Positions 40,232 to 51,471 of a DNA stretch of 64,000 nt are shown piece after piece. Each line of letters starts with the position of its first letter. Positions within the stretch are counted from its first letter, which is position 1. The notes below the pieces were generated by a model that ran no database searches, was not told the origin of the DNA, and saw only the letters and a list, made by a program, of their open reading frames with translations. Made by a program: the position numbers and the translations under genes. Location of the stretch: assembly GCA_039621445.1 (NCBI GenBank), contig CP154956.1, positions 34,321,437-34,385,436 on the forward strand. The letters are read 5' to 3'. Source of the stretch: Euglena gracilis (lineage: Eukaryota; Euglenida; Euglenophyceae; Euglenales).

Positions 40232-40746
40232 ATGTGAGTTCGGGGGGGGGGGCGGTGACTTCGCACTGCAATCCGGGGGGGGGGGCGTTGGCTTCACACA
40301 TTCGGGGGGGGGGCGGGTTGTGACTTCGCACATTCGGTGGGGGGGGCTGTGGCTTCGCACATTCGGTGGGGGGGGCTGTGGCTTCGCACATTCGGGGGAA
40401 GGGGCTGTGTCGTCGCACATTCGGTGGGGTGGTCAGTGGCTTCGCACATTCGGGGGGGGCTGGTGACTTCGCACCGCACTGCCGGGGGGGGGGGGGCTGG
40501 TGACTTCGCACCGCACTGCCAGGGGGATGGCTGGTGACTTCGCATCGTGCTGCCGGGGGGGGGGGGGGCTGGTGACTTCGCACCGTGCTACCGGGGGGGG
40601 GGGCTGGTGACTTCGCACCGCACTGCCAGGGGGATGGCTGGTGACTTCGCATCGTGCTGCCGGGGGGGGGGGGCTGGTGACTTCGCACCGCTCTGCGGCG
40701 GAGGGGAGGGCTGGTGTCTTCGCACCACACTGCCGGGGGGGGGTAA
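40232..40746. repeat. G-run minisatellite (30-50 bp units)
   Basis: About fourteen imperfect units of the type GGCTTCGCACATTCGGGGGGG and GGTGACTTCGCACCGCACTGCC plus a G-run of 7-13. Two higher-order copies of a roughly 120-bp block (containing AGGGGGATGGCTGGTGACTT) are seen at about 40,500 and 40,610. Open frames here on either strand are repeat artefacts. Confidence 0.85.
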
Positions 40747-41171
40747 AAAATTTTGCAACCTTTGTCACTTGTAGTGAAGTGATGTTGGAGAAAGTAAAAC
40801 ATAAATTTTTTCTGTTTGTGTAAAAGAAAACTTGCATTCACAAAGAAAACCTGCCTTTCTGGCAATTATGGCTGTCCAGCTTCGAACACAAGCAAACTGC
40901 CCACCTAGAAACAGTGTGCGCTCAGATTTCAAAGGCAGCTATGGCTGTTCAGCCTCAAAGCAAACCGCACACCTGGAAACAGTACAGGTGCAGATGTCAC
41001 TGCCATTCATTATACTGTGGTGTGTTTCTGTGTGGTGTGGTTCGGTGTGGCTGTCTGCCGCTGCTGCTGCTGCCGCCTGCTGCGTCTGCCTTCCCGCTGC
41101 GGCTGCCGCTTGCCAGCTGCGGCTGTCTGTCTGCTGCGGCGGTTCGTGCTTGCCGCGACTGGCTGCGTGAA
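40747..41171. other. Spacer without recognised gene
   Basis: AT-rich then GCTGCC-rich sequence leading into the tetranucleotide array. A degenerate pair of about 60-bp repeats is visible at 40,862-40,985 (ATGGCTGTYCAGC...AAGCAAAC...CACCTRGAAACAGT). Confidence 0.5.
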
Positions 41172-41177
41172 TGCTGC

Positions 41178-41258
<81 letters not shown>

Positions 41259-41265
41259 GCAGGCA

Positions 41266-41301
<36 letters not shown>

Positions 41302-41338
41302 CGCTGGCTGGCTGGCTGCTGGCTGGTGGCTGGCTGGA

Positions 41339-41385
<47 letters not shown>

Positions 41386-41606
41386 TGGCTGCTGGCTGGC
41401 TGGCTGGCTGGCTAGATGGCGGGCAGGCTGGCTGGCTGGCTGGATGGCTGGATGGGCTGGCGGGCTGGGGCTGGCTGCTGCCTGGATGGATGGATGGGGC
41501 TGGCTGGCTGGCTGGCTTGCTGGCTGCTGGCTGGATGGCTGGCTGGCTGGATGCTGGCTGGCTGGATGGCTGACTGGCTAGCTGGATGGCTGGCTGGCTG
41601 GCTGGA

Positions 41607-41641
<35 letters not shown>

Positions 41642-41676
41642 TGCCTGGCTGGATGGATGGCTGGCTGGCTGGCTGA

Positions 41677-41707
<31 letters not shown>

Positions 41708-42090
41708 ATGCCTGGATGGATGGATGGCTGGATGGCTGGATGCCTGGATGGATGGATGCTGGATGGCGCTGGCTGGCTGGATGGATGGATGGCTGGATGG
41801 CTGGCTGGATGGCTGCCTGGCTGGCTGGATGGCTGGGGGCTGGCTGGTATGATGGATGGGCTGGATGGCTGGCTGGCTGGATGCTGGCTGGAAGGCTGGC
41901 TGGATGGATGGATGGCTGGATGGGCTGGGCTGGATGGATGGATGGATGGATGGATGGATGGATGGATGGATGGATGGATTGATTGATGGATCACTGGATG
42001 GATGGATGGATGGCTGGATGGATGGATGGATGGATGGATGGATGGATGGATGGATGGATGGACGGATGGATGGTGTATGGATGGAAGGAT
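41172..42090. repeat. (TGGC)n / (TGGA)n tetranucleotide array
   Basis: About 920 bp. The left part is nearly pure TGGC, the middle is mixed TGGC and TGGA, and the right part (41,930-42,090) is almost pure TGGA. The gradient suggests repeated point change and expansion. Frames reading AGWL or MDGW repeats are artefacts. Confidence 0.95.
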
Positions 42091-43014
<924 letters not shown>

Positions 43015-43074
43015 GTGTACTGTTTCACCTGTGCGGTGCATATGCGGATTCACTAAAAATGTACTTTGATACAG

Positions 43075-43185
43075 ATTGTACGCATTGTATCACATTGTAC
43101 CACATTGTACATCAGGACATTACATCACATTGTACGCCAAGGCATTGTACCGCATTGTACCAAATTGTATGCCAAGGCAAAGTTG
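43075..43185. repeat. CATTGTAC short tandem repeats
   Basis: About nine copies of an 8-10 bp unit (CATTGTAC/CATTGTAY) with two longer periods ending in GCCAAGGCA. Confidence 0.75.
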
Positions 43186-45229
43186 TAAAAGAAAAATGTT
43201 GCAGTTTGAAAGAAAATCACTGACTTCCGTGTTTCGGTGGACTGTGGCTACAGTCCAGTTGTTTTCGGTGTTCTGCCTCATAAAAGGTCTCAAAAAATAT
43301 TTCACCTCCTTAAAGGCTTGGAAAAGGTGTTTTGCCTCCGTAAAGGCTTGGATGGTTGAGCAGTGAAGAGGAATCCAACCGGGAAAAGGCATCCATTTGG
43401 TTCAGAACACACCTCTGCGGGTACTGACTGCAAAGTCACTTGTACAATTGAAGGTACTGTAAAAACAGTTCTTGGACTGAGGTCAAGCATCCTGCGCATT
43501 GTGAAACAACAACAAAAATGTGTTTTGGAGTAAAAACATACACATAGCACCAAAAATTGTTGTTCGGAGTATGAGTATGCAGTTTCTTGGACAAAACTAA
43601 TTATTTCAGTGACAGTCTTTATCATTTTCATTGCATTCCGCACATTCACAACCGAGGATTTTGTTATCTCAAAATCCGCAACAATGGGTCCAGCTTTCTG
43701 CTGATTGTGGGAGAAAATTGTCACTGAAATCATAAAGTGTGGTTGAAAATATTTCCGTTCAGACGGAATTCACTCCATTTTCACAGAGGTGTGGAATTAT
43801 ACGGTAATTTGTGCATATTGCACTTTCTGTGTTATGCCCATCACCAAAAGTACATTGGTTAAGGTTTTATCCGCAAAAAGCGCAAAAAGTTGCGAATTTC
43901 GCTAAAAATTGTAAGAAAAAAGTTTTCTTTTTTTCAGAGACAAAAATCACTGAAAAACTGTAAATGTGAAATTTTTTTGTCAGTTGTATGCACTACGGCA
44001 CTTCAGCTTGCTCACAGAGCTTTGTAGGGGTGCAAGCGTATTTTTGGCCAAGGGGTGGTGCTCATCCGAGCTTTACCGCAAAAAAGCGGTATCACTATAC
44101 AGTGATTGAAAAATACGCTTGAACTATAGTTAAAAAAATGAAAATTTGCCGGAAAAACTGCTGCGGTGTATTTGCAATCAGAGAATCGCAAATACGAAAA
44201 TGCATCCTCACATCTGTGACAGCTTGTCCATTGTACCATCTTGATAATTGATAGTTGACCCGAAGGCGATTGGACCATACGGTCACTCTTGATCCGACCG
44301 TCGTCGGTTGTATGAACAATCATTGTGAATTCTTCACATTGTCAAAAATCATTGTCTATTGGATGGAGAGCGAAAGAGCACAAAAATTTTGCAAAACAGC
44401 AAATTTTTTGAAAAAATGTAAAATTTCTGAAACATCGCTAAAATTTTTGAAAAAAATCAAAAATTTTAGGAAATTTGAAAGTCTTTGTACAAAAAACAAA
44501 ACTTGAATTTGTGTATGTCACCACTTTTGCAGCAACATACGCGCTTCACGTATTGTTCACCACATTCTCGCTTGAGATTGTTGTGTGCGATACTGCATTT
44601 GAATCGCGAATTGTGATATGGTTGTAGACAGTTGTTGATTCACAAAAATCTTTATTTTCCTTGCCACAAACAGAAATGTTTTTTTTAAAAAATTGCTATG
44701 TTTGTGTTGAGTGGCACCTAAATGCCTTCTTCATTCTTCAGGTCGCTACTTTTACACCGTCAACCGTGAATTTCACGATTTGGATCGCGTAAAACGCAAT
44801 TCTGGCATAAAAAAAAATTGTAAACAAAATCGCAAATTCACAAAAAAATTCATGATTTTGGAAAAAACCGTTTAATTGTATGTAGGTTGTGCAATTCGCG
44901 TTCATTTTCGCGAAAATAATGATATTCATCACATTGTTCGCGGTTCCAATTGTAGGATTGTGCACCTCCTAAGTGGTTTGTCCGGACATCCGTCCATTAT
45001 GGTTGGTGAGAGTATGTAAACGCAAATTTTGTGTTGTACACTGTTAAAATCTGGTTTTTGAGAAATTCTTCACCATTCCAGAGATGAAAAACACATTTTC
45101 ATCTCAAAACGGTGATATTGTAGGTAAGAAGCAAAAATTTTGACTTATACGGTTGAAAAGGTGATTATCACCACTTCATCGAGACTTTGGTGACAGAAAT
45201 CACCACAGTCGCGTTTTTTGATGGTGTGT
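43186..45229. other. AT-rich spacer without recognised gene
   Basis: I see no domain, RNA gene or long open frame that I trust. A 103-aa minus frame at 44,323-44,012 and other short frames are within chance. Some phrases (TTTCGCGAAAA, GCGGTATCAC) resemble the style of D/E pol, so strongly decayed element sequence is possible but cannot be shown. Confidence 0.4.
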
Positions 45230-45231
45230 TC

Positions 45232-45555
45232 TTAATCCCATAGGGTCTTTGGACATGAGTGATCACTGCGGATCCTTGGGGAAAAAGATTGTATGTTGAA
45301 AATTATAGTGGTAAGTGCGTATTCGCTTGGATTTTGGAAAACCAAGATTCCAAGACGCGTTATTGCAAATAAATGTAAGGTTTCCCAATGAGATTCGCAA
45401 AAACTGTCGCTTTCAGACCGGTAGAAGGCTGAAAACATAGTTTTCGGAACCACATTCGAGAATTCGGTGTGTCCTTGGACAATTGTGTGGGAATAATTCC
45501 CGTTGTAATCTTGGGGGGGTGAAATTAAAAAAGGGGGGGTTGGAATTCGCGACAT
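45232..45555 (-). pseudogene. E Dam-like domain N-terminal remnant
   Basis: Nucleotide and patchy protein similarity to D2 60,640-60,960: the frame ends with FNIQSFSPRIRSDHSCPKTLW, matching D2 LEIDAFSSNAHACLPRHW. Frameshifted. The catalytic-tetrad region lies beyond the truncation. Confidence 0.5.
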
Positions 45556-45699
45556 CCGCGTTTCTAATCAAAGGTGCGACTCTCACTTTTGTGTTTCAGA
45601 ACGGTTTTCCGCACAATAGCGGTTATACAACCAAGTGTGTTTTGCGAGCTTCAAGTGTATGCACTGTACCCAAGGTACTTTGGATGGAACCAAGTGTAC

Positions 45700-46300
45700 C
45701 AAGTGTACAATGGAGTTCAATGGTAGGTAGAACGGTAAGGTGTGAATGGTTTACAGTTCAGAATCAGGTTCTGCGAAATTCTCCAACGGTATGCGCATTG
45801 GCTGGGTGTGCAAGTGTAGTTGTGCATGTCGGTCTGGTGTCGTGCGTAAAAGTTGGTGTCGAAAGTTGTCGCTGCCGGGGGGGTGTACAGGGGTGTCCGA
45901 AATCGACACAACTGGTGGGAAACGAAACAGTTTTGCAGCTGGGCGGTTACTCCGCACCGTATGTACTTCAGGCCTTTGGGCTTTCACCTTGGAACCCAGT
46001 GAAACGAGGAGGGTTAGCTACTTGCTTTCCCTACCGCATGGAAAACGTGCGGTGAAAAGTCAGTGGGCAGGGGGCCAGCTTTCTCTTTACCCCTAGGGCG
46101 GAAAACGGTGTTTTGCGGTTGTGAAAAACGTTGTTGCTGGGCGGGGGGCACGTCATGAGAGACGCAGGGGGAGAAATTCGGTGGTGAGGTATGTGTACAA
46201 GGTGTAGTGCGCAAACCATGGCTGGGAATTTCAACAAAAAATGCGGTTGTGACATAAATAGGAAGAAAACTTCCAGAAATACGTCAGAACATGCAACCCG
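45700..46300 (-). pseudogene. E protease / Dam-like linker, decayed
   Basis: Matches D2 61,180-61,480 and D1 8,080-8,330: the segment with ACTGGTGGGAAACG, CTTCAGGCCTTTGGGCTTTC and CCCAGTGAAACG on the plus strand is shared by all three elements. A minus frame at 45,987-45,751 begins with KAQRPEVHTV, as in D2 (KAQRPEDISV). The DTG site is not visible. Confidence 0.5.
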
Positions 46301-46477
46301 ATTCAAAAGGCAAGAGTCCGTATATGTGTACGTACGGTAGTGGTGTGTCGTTTGGGTAACGTAGTTGGGTATAGGTAGTTGTATAAGTTTCGAGTACGAG
46401 TAGTGCGCAAAAGCGCGTTCTGCACAGCGGTATTCCTCCTACGAGGATTCAGGGTTGTCATCCCCCTCCCTGCCCAA

Positions 46478-46553
46478 AGCACGGGTTTAAAACTTCCTCT
46501 TTGGAGGAGGGAACCCCATCCCTCCTCCAAAGAGGAAGTTTTAAACCCGTGCT
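46478..46553. repeat. Perfect 35-bp inverted repeat with 6-base loop
   Basis: Arms 46,478-46,512 and 46,519-46,553 are exact reverse complements; the loop is ACCCCA. The left flank (TCATCCCCCTCCCTGCCC) matches the D2 gag 3' end at 62,287-62,304, so the structure lies at the gag end of E. It is a stable hairpin and far longer than needed for a terminator. Confidence 0.95.
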
Positions 46554-46817
46554 TGTGGTGATGGGACTTGTAACACGTTTTAACACCGCGATTTGAATCG
46601 CGATGACGTTGACTTTACGGGGGGAATGAGAACGGTGACATTTTCTAGAGTGGTGGTTGTGTGATCCACAAAGGGAACACCATCGTCGGTCTTGTGACTT
46701 GGATGGGCCTTCACCAGATTGTCGTTGTGGTGAACGAGGATCCGTTCGACAATGGGTGTGGAATCCCAGTTTCCAGGATTGTAATCGCGAAGGGGGGGAT
46801 CGACTTCGCGAACGGGA

Positions 46818-48161
46818 TCACGATGACTCGCGGGTTGAATCACGTTTTTTATAGGATCGGGATGACCGACCTTGAGATTCACGAGCGCGTCCGAGTTCGC
46901 AGAACGGTGATCGGGATCTTTGTCGATGCTTTGTACTTTGTGGTTTATCAAGTTTGTACGAAAACGGTGAGTAGCCTGAATTGTATGATGAATTTGCTCC
47001 TTGTGGACTATGATGTCGCTTTCGCGTATCAGTATCTGAGCAATCACGTGACTTGTGCCCCGATTTGTTGCACAAAAAGCACAATTTATCCGAAAGATGG
47101 TCGGATGAAAAAGAATTGTGCGTTTTGGTGTCTCGCTTCGGAGGTTTGGACGTGTTTGTGTTTTCCGGTGAACATTTGTACGAATTCTTCGCTTGTTGTA
47201 AGGCGTTGACCGAAAAACTGGGTATTCCTGCGGTAGGGTGGTGGCTGAACGTCGGTTGTATCTGATTCAGTAGTTGTTTGAGCTTCATTTGCTTGGAAAC
47301 GTAAGTCCACCGTTGCTCAAGTGAAAGTGCGTTTCCAGCAAGCTGCTCGCGGTGAATTTCTTTGATGTGGTTGGGGATGAAATTGAGAAGAACTGTGTCA
47401 AACTGTTCCTTCATTTGGTTTTCACCCAACTCATCAACTTCACCGGCCAATCCCAACCATTTGGAATACCAAAGGTCAAGGGACCTCCATTTTCGGTCAC
47501 TTGGTGCGAATTGCCGCCATTTGTTCTCCAGTGCAATTCGCGATACCAAACTTGAACGGGTTGGCGCAATTTGATCAACCAGTTCTGGGAAAGAAATCCG
47601 ATTCCGGATTACAAGTTGTCGGGCCCGTTCTTTTTCTTCCTTAGGGAGGCGATCAATAAATTCCATTTTGATTACCTCGGGGTTCTTGTCCTTGGTCGGA
47701 CCCTTAAGGTCCCAGTAGTATTCCCAATCCCGCCAAAATTGTTTCCAACTTGTGGGATCTCCGTCCCATTGTGGCTTAACTTTGTTGGCAATTGTAATTG
47801 TACCTTTGAAATCGCGTTGTGATGTGCGATTTCCGTCATGGTTGTTGGTATAGGGTTGTGACGGTTGCATGTGCGAATGCGCATCCAGGTTGTTACTCAT
47901 GGTATCACAGGTACCATGGGTGTATGGTACGTCGCGATTCCCCGAATTTGGTGGTGGTATGTTGTGACTCCGCGAATTTTGTGGTGGTATGTCACGATTC
48001 CGCGATTCTTGTTGCAGAGCGTCGTGATTCCGCGATTCGGATTGTACAGAGTCGCGATTCCGCGATTCGGGGTGTGGTAACATATCAGGGGGGTAGAAAC
48101 CCCTGTTGTTTACCCGCAAACCGGGGAACCGCGGTAGATACCGTTTCGCATTCGCGGCCAA
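46818..48161 (-). CDS. E gag capsid and zinc knuckle
   Basis: 447-aa open frame, about 60 percent alike to D2 gag by eye. It opens with an Arg/Asn/Ser/Asp repeat region (ESRNRDIPPQNSRSHNIPPP), continues with capsid (TSQRDFKGTITIANKVKPQ, LDLWYSKWLGLAGEVDELGE) and one CCHC knuckle CFLCNKSGHKSRDC (about 47,039-47,080), then an Arg/Ser-rich tail. Upstream frames (48,110-49,951) hold its N-terminus; frame changes at about 48,140 separate them, so the full protein is probably not made. Confidence 0.75.
   Translation of the reverse strand: MAANAKRYLPRFPGLRVNNRGFYPPDMLPHPESRNRDSVQSESRNHDALQQESRNRDIPPQNSRSHNIPPPNSGNRDVPYTHGTCDTMSNNLDAHSHMQPSQPYTNNHDGNRTSQRDFKGTITIANKVKPQWDGDPTSWKQFWRDWEYYWDLKGPTKDKNPEVIKMEFIDRLPKEEKERARQLVIRNRISFPELVDQIAPTRSSLVSRIALENKWRQFAPSDRKWRSLDLWYSKWLGLAGEVDELGENQMKEQFDTVLLNFIPNHIKEIHREQLAGNALSLEQRWTYVSKQMKLKQLLNQIQPTFSHHPTAGIPSFSVNALQQAKNSYKCSPENTNTSKPPKRDTKTHNSFSSDHLSDKLCFLCNKSGHKSRDCSDTDTRKRHHSPQGANSSYNSGYSPFSYKLDKPQSTKHRQRSRSPFCELGRARESQGRSSRSYKKRDSTRESS
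47925..48080 (-). repeat. About 33-bp coding repeats in E gag
   Basis: Four to five imperfect units of 33 bp, each encoding about 11 residues beginning SRNRD or similar (plus-strand theme GTCGCGATTCCGCGATTC). In frame with gag. Confidence 0.7.
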
Positions 48162-49951
48162 TGACCAATACCCGGGGTAGGGGTATGGCTCATTCCGCGA
48201 ATTAGTTCCGATTCACGAAATTCTTGTTGTAAGACCAAAGGATTCACGGTTTTTGAGGCAAAAACTGGTTCCTCATCCGAAGATTTACCCTTATGGGGGG
48301 GAATCTTAAGTTGTGGTACAAACGCGCGATTGTAATCGCGATTGTAAACATGTTCATGATCACGTGCATCCGTGGATGCTGGCAGGGCATGTGCATCCGA
48401 AGATGGTTGTAGGGACGCACATACTGCGCCTTTGGAAAAATTGGCATCCAACGAGTCGTGAATTTGATGCACAAAGTCGCGAGTTGGATGTCGGGCATCC
48501 GAAGATGTTTCGGTTGATGCGCAAACAACGCTTTGCGAGCTGGAAGTTGCATTTTGACCACTGAAAACTTTGTTTTCATGGGAAAAGTGCTGGGGTGTTG
48601 CTGGATTTTGCATGAATCTCATCCAAACTCAATGCAAAATCTCGGACACTTTGTTCCAGTGAACCAACCACTTGGAAAAGGTCCAAAATTCGTTCAACAT
48701 CACACTTAATACGTTTGTGGTATGGGGGTAGTTCATCCAAAAGTGGTAATTTGTCAACAATGGAGTCAAAATCCGCTGAAAGCTTTGGGAAGGCGGTGTC
48801 CAAGAATTGGACCCGTTTGGCCAAAGTTTCCATTGTGGTTGTAATGGTGTTCAACCCATTCTCGGTTTGTGTGATTGAGGTAACCAACGTGGGTTGGGGT
48901 AACCGAACCGCATTTTCAGCGGTTTTGTCGTCCATCATTGTAGAATGTCGGTTCTCCAACACCGAGATTTGTTGTTTTAGTGTGAGAACTTGCTGGGTGA
49001 CCGAATTTTTGGTCCTCATCAAGGTTTTACAAAATTCTTGTAAGTTTTCCTGATTTTTCGCAAGCATTTGGTCGTACAATGTGCGAAAATCAGGGGGTAG
49101 TTCGACTTCGAGAACGGTTTCTCCATCCGAGGATGGTTTCAGTCCGGAGACCCTTGTAGAAAGTGTTTGTACGAGTTTTTGTAAATGGGAAGTGGTTGAT
49201 TGTAAGGTTTTGTGTTGGGTATTCAAATCCGCGAGCGCGGTTTCAATCCGGTGACATCCGGAATTGAATTTTGAATACCGTTACACCGTTTGTGCAAATG
49301 CGCAAACGCAGATTCGATTTTGTTCACATCCGCTTGTAACTGATTGTGCAAATCGGTTACAGTAGATCGTAGTGCTCCCATACTGGTATTTTTGGTGGAA
49401 GTTTCCGCAAAGCGGCGTTGTAAGTCTCCAATTGCAGTTTGTAGTCCCGAAACATCCGCAAAAGCGGTTTTCAGGTCTGCAAACGCGTTTTGGAGGTCTG
49501 CATTCGCGGTTTGGATGGTAGTTATGACCGTTTCTCGGTCTTGGAGTTCTGCATTCGTGGTCTGTAGCGCATTGGAAGCAGTTTCAAGTTTTTGTATATC
49601 ATTTTGCCACTTTTCACGGAGGAAATACTGCGGATGCGCGATTTCCGCCACTTGAGAGTGCAATGTGGTCAAATTGTGGGAAACTTCACCGCATTGGCAG
49701 GAAGTTTGTTCCAAACGAGCAATCCGCTCTTCCAGTTGTTGATCAAAAGCTCTTTGTACATAGTTTTTGTGTATTTGTGCAAAGTTTTGATGAAAACTCG
49801 CGTTTTCATCACCCGAACGCAAAATACGTTCTTGGGATTGTTGTACAACATTGGACAAAGTTGAAAAGTGCTCATATGACACATACGAGGCCAGTTCCGC
49901 ACCCGTAGGCGCTTTATCCCGTTGTTGTAACGCGGACTGCATTTCTTGCAT
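48110..49951 (-). pseudogene. E gag N-terminal coiled-coil region, frameshifted
   Basis: Three consecutive open pieces: 49951-49223 (242 aa), 49226-48576 (216 aa) and 48622-48110 (170 aa), in different frames and overlapping by a few bases. The first two are helical and heptad-rich with many Gln/Asn/Thr (LQDRETVITTIQTANADLQ, FADLKTAFADVSGLQTAIG, LTLKQQISVLENRHS), as expected for a multimerising gag N-terminus. The third ends with RESELIRGMSHTPTPGIGH, which matches the first visible residues of D2 gag, proving that the capsid frame is preceded by this region. Confidence 0.65.
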
Positions 49952-50130
49952 TGTAAAAGAAAATTCCTCCAGTTGTTGTGTGAACAGTTCTTGTAGATTT
50001 TGTTGTAAATGTGAAAGTTTGCGTTATTCCGCGATTCCGCGGTTTGCAGTGTCTCTTGTTGTAACCGTGGTGCCCGCCCTGGAGTTTCCAGTTCCTCGGG
50101 GCCGGCACGCCCTTGCGTAGGATCTTTTAG

Positions 50131-51156
50131 TGTACGTCCAAAGCTTTCCCTTTTCCCCCTTTTGGAACTTTCTGTAAAAGCCTTTCGCTTTCGCCTTGGT
50201 GCGCAGCCTACTTATGGTAGGGAAAAGTCTTTGGAGTAACGAAAAGTGGTTTTCCCCTTTTCTTCCCAATTCCCCAAGAAGCAAAGCACAAAGCAAAGAT
50301 TCAGAAGTTTCTTCTGAGATCAAGGTCGATTGTTCTGAGGGTTTTTCCCTCTGACAAAACCAATGGTGAAACTTGGAGATTGTGAGAGTAAAGAATACCA
50401 CCTGTGGGGGAAGGAGAGAAAAGTGCTGACGTGTCCAGGGGCAGATCCCAGAAGGGTCTGCCACGATCCTACCAGCTGTGGTTTTCCACAGTGGTGCGAC
50501 CGTCACAGAACCCACTCTGCAGATATCCTACAGAGCTGGGACGTGCCTGGTACACATCCCCCTCCCAGGGCTACGCCCGATTTCCTTCATGGACCAGGGT
50601 TTCCCAGTCCAGTCAGGATATCTGACGCTGCCCTAGGTGGGGTTCACTTCTCCATTCGGTGTCCCTCCTTTCCGCACAGTGGCATCCACCCAAAGCCCAA
50701 AAACGCGCAAAAGGTTAGCCGCATTTCGCGGTTACCTATTAGCCGTTTCGGCTTAGGTGGGGTGTGAAAAAGCCCACTGTGGGAAACGGGGCTTGGCAGG
50801 TTTCCTGACAAAGTGTCCCATCCACCCAGTTTGGGTGTGCCAAAGGCACGCGGGGTTGGTCAAGCGATTCGCTGAAAACCCGAGGGGAGAGGTGTGGAAG
50901 GGGGGGGCAGGCTCTTATCCTGGTCATACCCGGATAAGGCTCCTAGGCGGTCATATCCGCACTAGGAAACAAAAGCCTACTTACAAAACCGACTGCCGGC
51001 GACAGCTTTGCGGGGGTGGAGGGAAAGTAGGGAGGAGAGGGGGGCTGGCTTAGGCCAGAACAGAATTTTTGCTGTCTGGCAGCCTTAAGGGCATTAGGGC
51101 CGAAAAGTGACAAGTTGGCCTATTATTACGGCGTGCGCGCTGTGTGCTGTGCGTCA
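50131..51156 (-). repeat. LTR shared by E (5') and D2 (3')
   Basis: About 1,026 bp; on the minus strand it starts TGACGCACAGC and ends GGACGTACA (TG...CA). It is matched by the D1 LTR blocks. To its left lies E gag (E needs a 5' LTR here); to its right lie the last ORFs of D2 (D2 needs a 3' LTR here). No second copy is present between them. The right edge is set by loss of similarity with D1 and no clear polypurine tract or tRNA primer site was found, so ends are approximate. Confidence 0.6.
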
Positions 51157-51471
51157 CTTAGCGGCTTACCAGGTTTCCCGGCTGCCAAGGTCTTCACAGC
51201 AGTAGCTCCTTCACGACGCAATAAGAGGCGATTACCTCCCGCAGACGGTTTCCGTCCGGATGGCCATTGGCAGAGGGGGGGGCTCGTGGCGGGGGGGGGG
51301 AGGGCTCTAGGATGCTTCCATCCAGAGCGTAGAGTGACACAGACCCAGGTTCATCCCAGGGCTGTTTAGCGATTTCCGCTACCATTGTATATATATATGT
51401 GTATAGGATATGGATGTCCAGGCTCCATGAAGGCGCTTACCTTACATGGGCTTGGCAATGCCGTTTCGGCA
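51157..51471 (-). other. D2 sequence between last ORF and LTR
   Basis: 315 bp without coding. It contains a G-run cluster (51,276-51,305, plus strand) and an alternating TATATATATATGTGTATA stretch (51,387-51,406). Confidence 0.5.

Larger units (their letters stand above)
45230..51156 (-). mobile_element. Truncated D-related LTR element E
   Basis: Minus-strand element: shared LTR (50,131-51,156), long gag (49,951-46,818) with coiled-coil N-terminus and one CCHC knuckle, decayed protease/linker region (46,560-45,560) and the start of the Dam-like domain (45,555-45,232). Similarity to D2 stops at about 45,230, so RT, integrase and everything after are missing. It is the only element in the window where the N-terminal half of D-type gag can be read. 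Confidence 0.75.

Noticed and set aside
40232-40746. CRISPR array
   Set aside because: Repeats are imperfect, contiguous G-run minisatellite units without unique spacers, in eukaryotic DNA.
40116-40865. 249-aa minus frame with repeated CEVTSPPPP
   Set aside because: Encoded by the G-run minisatellite; no independent support.
44012-44323. 103-aa minus frame in the AT-rich spacer as a gene
   Set aside because: No similarity recognised, chance length for AT-rich DNA, no neighbouring signals.
51374-51386. TGGTAGCGGAAAT (minus strand) as the D2 primer binding site
   Set aside because: It resembles an initiator tRNA site only over seven bases and lies on the wrong side of the LTR for E or D2.
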